A stretch of 34,459 nucleotides of DNA from a virus. Under the pieces are notes generated by a model. The model had not been told where the DNA came from. It saw only the letters and a list, made by a program, of their open reading frames with translations, and did no database searches. The stretch covers positions 1 through 34,459 of the IMG/VR virus record IMGVR_UViG_3300032083_002886; one strand, written 5' to 3'. The translations under genes were made by a program, and so were the position numbers. Shown here one piece after another: positions 7,277-15,356 of the stretch; the first letter of the stretch is position 1, and every line of letters starts with the position of its first letter.

Positions 7277-9103
7277 CTAATTTTGCCCAGCGTCAGGGTC
7301 TTTATCGATGCTAATAAATGGGGAACGACTGCGAGCCGTGGCACGTACACGGTCATCAGACACTTGTACATCGACCGCGATCTGACCGTTTAATGGGCTG
7401 GTTGCGGCTGGGTTGGCGATGTTCTGAATAATTTGTGTAGCGAACGCGGACACATCGCCACCTTGGCCACCTAAGTTATTGGCCATTTCTGAAATAGATG
7501 GGCGGTTACGTTGCTCCCACCGAGAGCGCTGACGCTGTGATGGCGTGGCATTATCTTCATCATCACCAAACATTCCATTCCACACATCGCCCAGGGTGGT
7601 TTCCTTAGCCCACACACCAAAGTCTGTATCGCCTATGGCTGCATCCATAATTGAGTCAACAAAGGGGTATACGCCTGCTGTAATAGCTGCTGTTTGCAAA
7701 CCAGTTTTCAAACGATTTCGTTTGGGTTTCTGGTTATTTGATGAGTCAATAGACGGATCACCGCCATTATTAAACCCACCTTGGCCCATGTTGACGACAT
7801 AAACAGGGGTTGCACCAAGATTATTCATACCGCCTTTGCCAGCCGCACCGCCGATGCCGCCAGCACCAAAAGTCTTCTTAGCCCACATGCCAGCATCGAG
7901 CGTTTTCTTTGCCGCAATAACACCACCAATCGCCCAGACTGCAACTTCGCCCCATTTAAGCCAACTATCGACCGTTTCTTGGTCGACGCCATTAATAGCA
8001 TCAGCTATTTCTTTGATAGGGCCAGACAGCTTTTCATTTGCAAATTTAGAAAATGAGTTATTCAGAGAAGTCATGGCACTGTTAAATGTGGCGGCATTTT
8101 TGGCAGCGGCTTTTTGTGTCGCGCCCAGTTCCGCATTACCAGATACCATATCTTTTAATAGCAGTTTGTTTTCTTGGCTATATAACGACGCCAAGCCTTG
8201 CAAACTTGTCTGATCAAACACATCACCCAGTTTAAGCGGGTCGTTTTTCGCTTTATCTAAGACTTCTAACAACAGTTCAACAGGCTGACGCAGTTCGTTC
8301 GTGCCATCTTTGAAAACTTTAATACCTTGCTTATCTAAGAATTCAACTTTCTTTTTATCGGAAAAGGTCGCGAAGATACCTTGGATAGAAGTTAATGCTT
8401 CGTTGGCATTACCTTTTGATTTTGCAATAAGCTGAACCAGCGCGCCCATTTGAGTGATCGCACCAGGGCCTTTTGCTTGGTAGGTTGCAAACAGCTGCTC
8501 ACTAATCCCCGCCAAATCTTTAACACTGACACTACCGACAGCGAACTGGCCATATAGCTGATCAAGAACGTTCATCACTTCTTTAGCATCTTTCACACCT
8601 TTCTCGCGGAACTGTGCGAACAGTGCGCCTGTGCTTTCCGCATCGGCACCAAAGGCTTGCATGAACTGCCCCATGTTTTGCAGGTTATCCATGGTGAACT
8701 CTAAGTCACCCGTTTTACCAAGCAGCGCATCAACACCCGCTGCGATCTGTGTTGTATCGATACGCACATCATCTTGGTTTGAAACATTCTCTACCGATTT
8801 AGTAAGGGCTTTTACTTGATCGTCTGTCAGCTTGGCGTTAGTACCGATGCGCGTCATCTGCTCTTCAAAATTACCAACACCACGCACAGCTGCACCTGTG
8901 GCCAATGTCGCAGCCAAACCCACATAGCGATTACCCAAGCGGTCTATGCCACGACCAGCTGCCGCTGTAGACATACGAACCATCTTCATTGATCGTTCAT
9001 TTTTACGAGCAAACTCACCCATAGAATTACCATAGCGCTTGGCTTTCGCCGCCAAGTTACCCGCGAGGTTAATAATAATGTTTGTTTCGAGTTTCTGCGC
9101 CAT
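7277..9103 (-). CDS. Tail tape measure protein, Mu gp42-like
   Basis: At 608 residues this is the longest late gene and lies immediately after the tail-assembly chaperone pair, the fixed position of tape measures. It opens with a helical, alanine-rich region (IIINLAGNLAAKAKRYGNSMGEFARKNERSMKM) and contains the phage TP901-type core (RYVGLAATLATGAAVRGVGNFEEQMTRIGTNAKLTDDQ). GLASLYSQENKLLLKDMVSGN and ALNNSFS/FAN-type helices follow. Glycine-rich hydrophobic stretches around residues 390-430 could be the membrane-active segments. Length is somewhat below Mu gp42 (about 690 residues, from memory), implying a slightly shorter tail. Confidence 0.92.
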   Translation of the reverse strand: MAQKLETNIIINLAGNLAAKAKRYGNSMGEFARKNERSMKMVRMSTAAAGRGIDRLGNRYVGLAATLATGAAVRGVGNFEEQMTRIGTNAKLTDDQVKALTKSVENVSNQDDVRIDTTQIAAGVDALLGKTGDLEFTMDNLQNMGQFMQAFGADAESTGALFAQFREKGVKDAKEVMNVLDQLYGQFAVGSVSVKDLAGISEQLFATYQAKGPGAITQMGALVQLIAKSKGNANEALTSIQGIFATFSDKKKVEFLDKQGIKVFKDGTNELRQPVELLLEVLDKAKNDPLKLGDVFDQTSLQGLASLYSQENKLLLKDMVSGNAELGATQKAAAKNAATFNSAMTSLNNSFSKFANEKLSGPIKEIADAINGVDQETVDSWLKWGEVAVWAIGGVIAAKKTLDAGMWAKKTFGAGGIGGAAGKGGMNNLGATPVYVVNMGQGGFNNGGDPSIDSSNNQKPKRNRLKTGLQTAAITAGVYPFVDSIMDAAIGDTDFGVWAKETTLGDVWNGMFGDDEDNATPSQRQRSRWEQRNRPSISEMANNLGGQGGDVSAFATQIIQNIANPAATSPLNGQIAVDVQVSDDRVRATARSRSPFISIDKDPDAGQN

Positions 9104-9118
9104 GGGGTTCTCTATGTA

Positions 9119-9596
9119 TTATTTCTGGTTTGGAGGTCTAAAAAAATCAGCGCATTTAAGCAGCTTGTCGAACGTCATTTTACGAGTGGATTCGATGGGG
9201 ATGCGGGCGCTAAGCGCCCAAGTGAGTTGTTCGCAAACGTCACCCATCCCCGAGTGTTCGCCCCCGCTGTGCTAGCGCCTCGGCCAGCTGATTGTCCAGT
9301 TCTTCCGCTTTCTCTTGAATCATCTGAAAATCATCTTCGTGCAACTTACGCATATCTTTAATGCTAAACGGGCCTTGGACTTGACCGATATATTCAACCT
9401 GTCGCCCCAGCATCTCTAACCCCATCAACACGTCAGACGTATAAGCCAACGCTTTGTTGTTTTGCACGACAACTTTTTCAGCCGCTAACTGGGCGTCTAT
9501 ATAGTCGCCTGTAGTCAGCTTACGAAGACCCACTTCCGTGTGAGTTGATTCGCCTACTTTGAAGCCGTGCTCTAATTCAAACGTCATGATGGCCAT
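9119..9596 (-). CDS. Frameshifted tail assembly chaperone (gp41-extension, -2 shift)
   Basis: The frame that continues from the slippery site (G-GGC-GAA...) is open for 47 codons to TAA at 9121-9119, 15 bases before the tape-measure ATG. It reads EQLTWALSARIPIESTRKMT then a cysteine-containing end, protein-like sequence with no start of its own. It lies two bases back from the normal frame: a P-site GGG at 9263-9261 moving to GGG at 9265-9263 gives exactly this frame. The fusion would have 112 + 47 = 159 residues. Mu itself is known for a -2 shift at its tail chaperone genes, and GGGGGCGA is, to my recollection, the Mu slip sequence. Confidence 0.85.
9240..9596 (-). CDS. Tail assembly chaperone, Mu gp41-like (unshifted product)
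   Basis: The 118-residue protein corresponds to Mu gp41 and P2 gpE, the short chaperone that coats the tape measure during tail assembly. It contains GLRKLTTGDYIDAQLAAEKVV and YIGQVQGPFSIKDMRKLHEDDFQMIQEKAEELD, both typical of this family. The last seven codons follow the slippery run GGGGGCGA (9265-9258). In the normal frame the ribosome reaches TGA at 9242-9240. A fraction should shift and make the longer form listed separately. Its ATG overlaps the tube gene stop by one base. Confidence 0.92.
   Translation of the reverse strand: MAIMTFELEHGFKVGESTHTEVGLRKLTTGDYIDAQLAAEKVVVQNNKALAYTSDVLMGLEMLGRQVEYIGQVQGPFSIKDMRKLHEDDFQMIQEKAEELDNQLAEALAQRGRTLGDG
9258..9265 (-). other. Slippery sequence GGGGGCGA for -2 ribosomal frameshift
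   Basis: In the gp41 frame the codons are CGG GGG CGA. The run of five G lets the GGG-decoding tRNA re-pair with GGG two bases upstream. It lies 18 bases before the normal stop, in the place where all long-tailed phages carry the chaperone frameshift. Confidence 0.82.
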
Positions 9597-9946
9597 TAGA
9601 CTCTCTCCGCCTTCATTCCATGAAATGTACCGCTAATTTCACCCGCATCGGTCATTGAAAATGGCTCTTGCGGCTCACAGCCCGTCATCATGTAATCAAG
9701 CCCGTTATCGCCCTCAAACGTTAGCGTCACGTTTGTCATGGCGTTAATTTCCATCAGATCAACGTCTTCATCAGCCACGATAGTGACCTGCATGGTTGGC
9801 TTAACGAATGTTTTCGAAAACCCCCAAATTTTGTTTGGCCCTGCATGCTCGGTAGAGGTGTAGCCACCTGGACTAAACACAGTACCAGGCTTGGTTTTTA
9901 ACTGTTTGCTGTTCGCACGAATGACCGCGCTACCTAAAATAGCCAT
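9596..9946 (-). CDS. Tail tube protein, Mu gpM/gp40-like
   Basis: The 116-residue product forms the inner tube of the contractile tail through which DNA passes. AVIRANSKQLKTKPGTVFSPGGY, KTFVKPTMQVTIVADEDVDLMEINAMTNVTLTFEGDNG and the closing GEISGTFHGMKAERV match the Mu-type tube family, and length agrees with Mu gpM (about 118). It sits between sheath and chaperone and has AAGGAG ahead of its ATG. Confidence 0.92.
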   Translation of the reverse strand: MAILGSAVIRANSKQLKTKPGTVFSPGGYTSTEHAGPNKIWGFSKTFVKPTMQVTIVADEDVDLMEINAMTNVTLTFEGDNGLDYMMTGCEPQEPFSMTDAGEISGTFHGMKAERV

Positions 9947-9960
9947 CTGCTACTCCTTAC

Positions 9961-11430
9961 TTATAGTTTGAACTGAGTGAGTGCCGCGAACACGCGCAAC
10001 TGATTAACGATGTCTGGTTTCCACACGCAATTTAGTCGATTCTTATTTGACTCATCACGATAGACAGACAGCGACGCTTTAAAACCTTCTATGTCTTCCA
10101 TCAAACCCTTTGGCACCCAATCAATGCGAGCCTGCTCGATGATCGCGTTACGCATGATCTTAGGCGTGACAATCGGTTGACCTGGATCGATGAAATCAAG
10201 AACGTCATCACCCGCCAATTTGTGGCGAGGGAATCGGTTTGTGACCATAGCTTTCAACGAGTAGCGAAGGTAACCAAGCGTTGCTGGTGTGGTGATATCC
10301 AAGTAACTCGGATCAGGATCGCCATAGCTGTTGACCTTGTATGTGGACACTTCACGTTCGATAGCCACTTCGTCACCCGCCGTCACCATGTAAGTGGCAA
10401 CACCGCTTTGTAATAGCAAGTTGCGTTCTGTCCAATCCCAACGGTCTGTTTTGGCTGGCGGTAAAATCCCTGTTAGCACGAGCGTTTGCAGTGGGCGCGC
10501 TGGATCAATCGCAAGCGAGTAGCTAGCACGCGCACCGTAAGCGGCAGCAAAGTCCCAAGGTGAACTTGGTGATTTGTTGGTACCCATGCAGGTGATCAGG
10601 TAATCGTTTCGACCTTCACCCCATGTGCTGGTTTCTGAAAACGTGCCGCGCATGGCTGTATAAGCAATGCCTTCCATCATTTTCAAAGGGCCGTAACGGT
10701 CGACAAGTTCATCGCGCAAACCGTTTAGGCTTTGAGTGTCTGAGTACGGTTGCACAAAATGGTTGTACCACTCGTCTGGAATAGCCGCGACGATACTACT
10801 AATGTCTGGTGTACCCGCACCGCCTGTCATGGCAGTGACCGCAACCGTGACACCTTTGGCCAAGACTTCACCATCGTAGTAGTTGTAACGAACGTCGATG
10901 TCGTTACCCGTTTCGCCTTTCCATTTGCATGTTAGTGTCACGACACCCACTTCAGCAGCAGCGGTAACAGGCAAATCGGTTTTGGCCGTAACGGCCGCAA
11001 CGATAGATGTGGCAATCGCTGCGGCATCGTCGCCCGCTTTTACCGCGACTTGTACGCTCACACCGTCGATCAACAAAGCAACAACACCCGCGCTCGCCGT
11101 TCCCACTGTGACCGTGATCGTGCCGCTTGCGGCTGAGCCTGTGAGATCCGCAACACCAAGAGCATACATATCGGTTGATGGGTTAATAGCACGAAAGCGC
11201 TTTAGCATCTTCGCGAGCATAGAGCCTTTGCCGTATGCGTCGTCCATGTCCGCTTCACTGGTACCGATGCGACGAGTGTCTAGCGCGTTGGCTGTGCCGC
11301 TGGCCAGTTGCTGACCAATGATCAGCACTTTGTTTACTAGGGTTGGTGTGCCTGTTAAAGCACCGCTGTTATCGATTTCGATGTAAACGAGCGGTACTTT
11401 TACGTCATTTGGAATATTACCGAGTGACAT
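9961..11430 (-). CDS. Tail sheath protein, Mu gpL/gp39-like
   Basis: The 489-residue protein is the contractile sheath. N-terminal MSLGNIPNDVKVPLVYIEIDNSGA and LVNKVLIIGQ are typical of Mu-like sheaths. DMDDAYGKGSMLAKMLKRFRAINPSTDMYALGVAD is the conserved sheath core, then a variable beta-rich insert (about 110-205) with Ala/Thr/Val repeats, and the C-terminal RIDWVPKGLMEDIEGFKASLSVYRDESNKNRLNCVWKPDIVNQL domain. Length matches Mu gpL (about 495). It follows the DUF2635 gene by two bases. Confidence 0.94.
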   Translation of the reverse strand: MSLGNIPNDVKVPLVYIEIDNSGALTGTPTLVNKVLIIGQQLASGTANALDTRRIGTSEADMDDAYGKGSMLAKMLKRFRAINPSTDMYALGVADLTGSAASGTITVTVGTASAGVVALLIDGVSVQVAVKAGDDAAAIATSIVAAVTAKTDLPVTAAAEVGVVTLTCKWKGETGNDIDVRYNYYDGEVLAKGVTVAVTAMTGGAGTPDISSIVAAIPDEWYNHFVQPYSDTQSLNGLRDELVDRYGPLKMMEGIAYTAMRGTFSETSTWGEGRNDYLITCMGTNKSPSSPWDFAAAYGARASYSLAIDPARPLQTLVLTGILPPAKTDRWDWTERNLLLQSGVATYMVTAGDEVAIEREVSTYKVNSYGDPDPSYLDITTPATLGYLRYSLKAMVTNRFPRHKLAGDDVLDFIDPGQPIVTPKIMRNAIIEQARIDWVPKGLMEDIEGFKASLSVYRDESNKNRLNCVWKPDIVNQLRVFAALTQFKL

Positions 11431-11432
11431 AG

Positions 11433-11630
11433 TTACTCTCCTTTCTTAGCAGCGGCTTTGGCTACGGTGGCTGGCTTTACAATCTCGACATCTTTGTCGG
11501 ATAAACGACGAACCCAAAAAGCCGATCGCTTTACAGTCTCGCCATTATTCGCTAAATGTGTGCCGTCTGGCTTGAGTACGTTCACGCCAGCTTTAGCGGG
11601 TTTGATCGTGATCATATCTTGAGTGCTCAT
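11433..11630 (-). CDS. DUF2635 protein, Mu gp38-like
   Basis: This 65-residue protein belongs to the small DUF2635 family always found before the sheath gene in Mu-like phages. The core MITIKPAKAGVNVLKPDGTHLANNGETVKRSAFWVRRLSDKDVEIV has the family pattern of a short beta protein with 'P..G.....G..V.....W.RR..DGDV'. Its role in tail assembly is not known. A lysine/alanine tail closes it. Confidence 0.85.
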   Translation of the reverse strand: MSTQDMITIKPAKAGVNVLKPDGTHLANNGETVKRSAFWVRRLSDKDVEIVKPATVAKAAAKKGE

Positions 11631-11646
11631 TTTGTTAGTCCTGTCT

Positions 11647-12234
11647 CTATTGATCTAAAGTAATGTCGCTGTCCATCGTCGGTGCGCCATGGGCAATCTC
11701 TGCCGTGGCATGCATAGTTACAAAGTCGTCTAAATCGGCGGCGGTAAGGGGCTTATCTAGCACCCAGTTTTGTGTCCAGCTGACTGACCAGATCGCAAGG
11801 CCAAGGCCGTCTACATCACCGCTGTACAAGTTATCCATGTTTAAGCTTTCAGCTTTCTTGTTCGCAGTGGGAACGCCTTTATTTGCCAGCAGCAGCTTTG
11901 CTAATCGCCCCGCGATCACTTCCGCGCGCTGGTCACGTGAGTAGCCGAACTGCTCGGTACAAAACACATAAGCTACTAAATCCACATCACCCGTCATCTG
12001 TCCGGCTGACTGATCGATATTGCGAACACGTAGAGCGGCAATGCGGATGCCGCCGTCTTTGCCGCTCATCCAATTTTTAATCTCGTTGGGCTTATCAAAA
12101 CGCCCAACGTGACGTGTAATTTTTGACACCTTGTCGATGTCGTCTTCGTTGCCTGTCAGCTTTGGCGTTAAGTAGCTGACGATCTCATTGACCGCGTAGA
12201 CTGTTGAACCTGTTGTTACAAAATCAGGACGCAT
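11647..12234 (-). CDS. DUF1834 protein, Mu gp37-like
   Basis: The 195-residue product fits DUF1834, a head-tail or tail-terminator protein of Mu-like phages (position and size agree with a tail terminator). VRNIDQSAGQMTGDVDLVAYVFCTEQFGYSRDQRAEVIAGRLAKLL is the clearest family region, and the closing DGLGLAIWSVSWTQNWVLDK matches terminator-like beta strands. It begins 11 bases inside the G gene. The exact role is inferred from position. Confidence 0.82.
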   Translation of the reverse strand: MRPDFVTTGSTVYAVNEIVSYLTPKLTGNEDDIDKVSKITRHVGRFDKPNEIKNWMSGKDGGIRIAALRVRNIDQSAGQMTGDVDLVAYVFCTEQFGYSRDQRAEVIAGRLAKLLLANKGVPTANKKAESLNMDNLYSGDVDGLGLAIWSVSWTQNWVLDKPLTAADLDDFVTMHATAEIAHGAPTMDSDITLDQ

Positions 12235-12775
12235 CGCGCATTACCTCGCTCCAAAAATCCCCAACGGTATCAAGCAGCTCTGTTTTGTTATTGCCGCTCA
12301 ATCCTAAAAATTCGCGCTGTGGCATGTTCATCGCGCGAGTAAATGCGCTGACCGTTTGATTAACGGGAAACTTGAGCGCCTTACCGAACGCTTGTGTAAT
12401 GCGTCGGGTATGAGCCGATATATTGACCGACCCTTTAAAGCCATCTTGTATAGATGGTGCATATGGCAACGGCGAACCAAGGTGTACTTTGCTGCCTTTG
12501 ACTTGGTACTGAATCGAGTCAAGTAATGGACCATCGCCTTGCAACAGCGACTGATTGCCGTGGCGTGTTTTCGCGTAGCTTGCAGACCAGGCTTGCCACG
12601 GTGTTCCGTCTGGTGCGGTTTTCTCTGTTGTGATGCGTCGACGGGTTTGGCTCTCTGCGACAGCACCGATGGTTTCTAACAACTCACGTTTGTGGGCTGG
12701 GTTGCCGAGTGCGTCTATCATTCGCTGATAGCGCTCTAGTTCCGCTTGGCCGTTTACCTGAACAGAGATACCCAC
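12224..12775 (-). CDS. Virion morphogenesis / tail completion protein, Mu gpG-like
   Basis: The 183-residue protein belongs to the phage virion morphogenesis family (Mu gpG, P2 gpS), needed to finish the tail and join it to the head. Matching segments are LLETIGAVAESQTRRRITTEKTAPDGTPWQAWSASYAKTR, LLQGDGPLLDSIQYQV, YAPSIQDG and MPQREFLGLS. In Mu gene G follows F directly; here it stands between gp36 and gp37, in the order seen in phages where all connector genes are grouped. It overlaps both neighbours (1 and 11 bases). Confidence 0.9.
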   Translation of the reverse strand: MGISVQVNGQAELERYQRMIDALGNPAHKRELLETIGAVAESQTRRRITTEKTAPDGTPWQAWSASYAKTRHGNQSLLQGDGPLLDSIQYQVKGSKVHLGSPLPYAPSIQDGFKGSVNISAHTRRITQAFGKALKFPVNQTVSAFTRAMNMPQREFLGLSGNNKTELLDTVGDFWSEVMRDAS

Positions 12776-13209
12776 TAGAGGATTCCACCCAGTGACTTAC
12801 GAGTGAACAAACGCTCGTTGTCTTGAATGAGCTCGACTTTGCCCACTGCACCTTCGGTCGGGGTTTCCAGCGTAGGTAAACCTAATTCACGCTGACCATT
12901 TGAAATCTCTTTCAGTGTTTTTAATGCCGAGTTATAGCGCTCGGTCATCATATTGGTGGCTTGCTGATCTCGGTCAGCCAGCCAATAAAAACTTATAGTA
13001 ATGGCCAACCCACCCAACAAACTCGGCACGGTTTCGAGTGGCAAAACATAGCGGCGCGCGAGGTATGAATTGATTTCGTCGTCTGCTTGCTTTAATGCTT
13101 CATCGATAGCTGTGTTGTTTAGATCGTCTGTGTTTCTATCGATAGCGAGGTTCCACACCATCGAACTATCACGATCTAATAAGTCTTGTTTGGTTGCGTA
13201 AGTGGCCAT
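12775..13209 (-). CDS. DUF1320 head-tail connector, Mu gp36-like
   Basis: The 144-residue product matches DUF1320. MATYATKQDLLDRDSSMVWNLAIDRNTDDLNNTAIDEALKQADDEINSYLARRYVLPL is the family signature, a helical adaptor fold related to the gp6/gp15 connectors of other phages. It probably sits under the portal and links head to tail. The gene starts 10 bases after gp35 and its stop overlaps the G start. Confidence 0.9.
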   Translation of the reverse strand: MATYATKQDLLDRDSSMVWNLAIDRNTDDLNNTAIDEALKQADDEINSYLARRYVLPLETVPSLLGGLAITISFYWLADRDQQATNMMTERYNSALKTLKEISNGQRELGLPTLETPTEGAVGKVELIQDNERLFTRKSLGGIL

Positions 13210-13219
13210 TGGTTTTCCC

Positions 13220-13873
13220 TTACTTCACTTTTAGTTCGTCGAGATCAATTTCGGTTACGACGAGGTTCTTTTCGTTGTAAATACGCTTAGCCTTTTCAGC
13301 TGAGAGACAAACAACTTGAGCCGACTCGTAACCCACGATTTCCACGTCATCAATCCCGCTTTCGTCTTCGTCCAGCACCAGAACCAAGGTCTTTTCAAGA
13401 CGTTTGAACTTGATACCCGAACGCCAAAAGCCCGTATCCGTTTTAGCAGTGACGACAAACGCACCTTTAAACTGTTCTCCCAACGTTGCGGAACGGGCAC
13501 TGTTACTAGCGCCATTAATGACAACGTCACTACCAGCAACACTATTCTGTGAGCCATCATTTCCTGCGGCATTAGTGCCCAATTCAGCACCAACGCCATT
13601 AGCACCAGAAGATTCTTTATTGAGTTCACCATCGTTTTGCTTTCCCTCTGTTTTTGAGTCTGCCTTCTCAGCATTTGATTGCTCCAGCTTGTCGGCCTCA
13701 CCCGTAGACGGGGTCTCTGGCGTAGACTCGGTTGGTTTGGTTTCGTCCGATTTCACAGTCGCGTCCGGTTTGGTTTCCGTTGCTTGCTCGGTAGCACCTT
13801 TCGCCACTGTTTTTGCAGTTGCTCCAGCACCTTTAGTTTTTGGCGCTGTAGTTTTTTTAGTTGCTTCACTCAC
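13220..13873 (-). CDS. Mu gp35-like protein with long low-complexity N-terminus
   Basis: The 217-residue product begins at GTG (13873) with AGGAG six bases ahead. Residues 1-125 are low-complexity, rich in Thr, Lys, Ala, Glu, Asn and Gly, and surely disordered. The C-terminal 80 residues (SGIKFKRLEKTLVLVLDEDESGIDD, VVCLSAEKAKRIYNEKNLVVTEID) form a compact domain like Mu gp35, whose role is unknown but which lies between major head protein and DUF1320. The gene is separated from the head gene by a strong terminator, which may lower its level. It could be a head decoration or stabilising protein; that is a guess from position. Confidence 0.72.
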   Translation of the reverse strand: MSEATKKTTAPKTKGAGATAKTVAKGATEQATETKPDATVKSDETKPTESTPETPSTGEADKLEQSNAEKADSKTEGKQNDGELNKESSGANGVGAELGTNAAGNDGSQNSVAGSDVVINGASNSARSATLGEQFKGAFVVTAKTDTGFWRSGIKFKRLEKTLVLVLDEDESGIDDVEIVGYESAQVVCLSAEKAKRIYNEKNLVVTEIDLDELKVK

Positions 13874-13892
13874 GACAAACTCCTGTCTTTTA

Positions 13893-13923
13893 AAAAATGG
13901 CGGCGCAATAAGCCGCCATTTTT
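13893..13923 (-). terminator. Terminator/attenuator after the major head gene
   Basis: AAAAATGGCGGC (13893-13904), a 7-base loop and GCCGCCATTTTT (13912-13923) make a perfect 12-bp stem with T runs on both sides. It follows the major head gene by 24 bases and precedes gp35 by 20. It would let head protein be made in excess over the connector and tail genes unless those have their own promoter. Confidence 0.85.
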
Positions 13924-13946
13924 GATTGGTTCTTTTTAGTTAGTGG

Positions 13947-14846
13947 TTATGCAACGAATGGCGTAACTACAATTTCAACGTCTTTGTAATAGATGTTGGA
14001 ATCACCGCCAGCGACTAACATGCTGTCAAACAAACCTTTCGCAGCGGCTCGGTTTCCATAGCCCACCGCGATAGTGGTAGGACGAATACCAATAGGTGTA
14101 CCGTCTGCTTTCTTCATTGTGCCAAGCAGTTTTACAGCCGCTTCATAGTTCGCTTTGGTCAGTGGTGCTTTAGAACCAATACATAACTGAGGGAAGGAGA
14201 AACCCACGTTACAACGACCATCGACACCAGCCGCCATTTTGTTGTTGAACCATGTGTATTCTTCATTTGGATTCATGTTTTTAAACACAAACGGACGGCG
14301 ATCTTGAAACACGATTGGCTTCAATACTTTGGTGTCATCGAATACAAACCACGGTTCACCTGTATCAGTAGACGGGTCGCCAACCACGTTGCTGTAAACT
14401 GATCCACCTGTATCACCTAGCGGGTGATCCGTATCGAAGTAGTTCTGACCGTCGAAACATAAGGTCGAGAAACCAGCAACCAATAATGGATAAGTCAATG
14501 TGTCAGGGAACATGGCCACTTGCTCGCCATAGTTCTTAGCAACAACGGAATACATGCCAACTTGATCGTCTTCAATACTTTCTCGACTAATAGAGATAGA
14601 GCTTTCGAACGTTTTGTTTTCAACCGAATAACCGTGCTTACCTAGGTCTGCAAGTTGACGAGCGCCAACCCATTCAGAGATACCTGGTAAGTCTTTTAGC
14701 CAACCGTAATAGTTAGCCGCACCAGACGAAGGAACTTTGGTGGCGACTTTATCCCATTGAGGTGTTGCAGCGCTTAGACCTTGTGTATAGGCCGTCGACA
14801 TTGCGACGAATAGCGCGGATAAAATTTGAGCTTCTGTAGCAGCCAT
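13947..14846 (-). CDS. Major head (capsid) protein, Mu gpT-like
   Basis: This 299-residue protein builds the capsid shell. Residues 1-60 (LSALFVAMSTAYTQGLSAATPQWDKVATKVPSSGAANYYGWLKDLPGISEWVGARQ) and GYSVENKTFESSISISREDIEDDQVG-like sequence around 85-105 are hallmarks of the Mu gpT family, as are YFDTDHP and WFVFDDTKVLKPIVFQDRRPF. Length is close to Mu gpT (about 305). It is encoded directly after the protease/scaffold gene and followed by a terminator. Confidence 0.95.
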   Translation of the reverse strand: MAATEAQILSALFVAMSTAYTQGLSAATPQWDKVATKVPSSGAANYYGWLKDLPGISEWVGARQLADLGKHGYSVENKTFESSISISRESIEDDQVGMYSVVAKNYGEQVAMFPDTLTYPLLVAGFSTLCFDGQNYFDTDHPLGDTGGSVYSNVVGDPSTDTGEPWFVFDDTKVLKPIVFQDRRPFVFKNMNPNEEYTWFNNKMAAGVDGRCNVGFSFPQLCIGSKAPLTKANYEAAVKLLGTMKKADGTPIGIRPTTIAVGYGNRAAAKGLFDSMLVAGGDSNIYYKDVEIVVTPFVA

Positions 14847-14858
14847 GTTTATGATCCT

Positions 14859-15356
14859 TTACTTAATGTTTAAAGCGAGTTTGGATTTCTGAAAGTCGCT
14901 TTCAGAAATTTGCAATTTTCGACACATAGCAATTTCATGCTCTTCGAGAGCACTTTCTTGCTGTTGCACTGGCGTTTTCTTCGCTGTAGCGTCAACGATC
15001 TTTGGCGCAGACTCCGCGAATTTCTCGAACTGTTCGCGGCCACCTTCGCTACGACAAAGCGCGACGTACATTTCTTTGTTCGCTGGGGCGACTTTGCCAG
15101 CCGCAATGGCCGCATCGACTAGACCTTCAGTCTCTTTGTCTTGCACGGCTTTAATAGCAGACTCGGCCGTTGTCGCGCGGTTAAGCGCCACTTCGTACGT
15201 TTCCTTCGGTACGAACTTAGTTAAGTCGGGTTGATTGGCACGGTTAAGCGCAACTTGTTCAGCAGACTTGAGCGTACCAATAGCAGCTACGGCGTCTTGC
15301 TCGGTGGCAGTTTCTGGCAATGCGAGTGCATCGGCCAATGCTTTAGGCAACGGCAT
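14859..15356 (-). CDS. Nested scaffold protein, Mu gpZ-like (internal start)
   Basis: Codon 159 of the protease gene is an ATG (15356-15354) preceded by AGAGGA at proper spacing (AGAGG, 8 bases, ATG). Translation from it would give a 165-residue helical protein, MPLPKALADALALPETATEQ..., equal to the scaffold half. In Mu, scaffold Z is made in this way from the 3' part of gene I, as I recall. The strong internal ribosome-binding site supports the same arrangement here. Confidence 0.7.
   Translation of the reverse strand: MPLPKALADALALPETATEQDAVAAIGTLKSAEQVALNRANQPDLTKFVPKETYEVALNRATTAESAIKAVQDKETEGLVDAAIAAGKVAPANKEMYVALCRSEGGREQFEKFAESAPKIVDATAKKTPVQQQESALEEHEIAMCRKLQISESDFQKSKLALNIK

Noticed and set aside
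12328-12666. Second minus-strand frame inside gene G
   Set aside because: It lies wholly within a recognised gene, in another frame, and is basic and motif-free.
13404-13925. Plus-strand 173-codon frame rich in Ser, Ala and Val
   Set aside because: It is the mirror of the low-complexity gp35 coding sequence; its composition simply reflects the Thr/Lys/Glu codons on the other strand.
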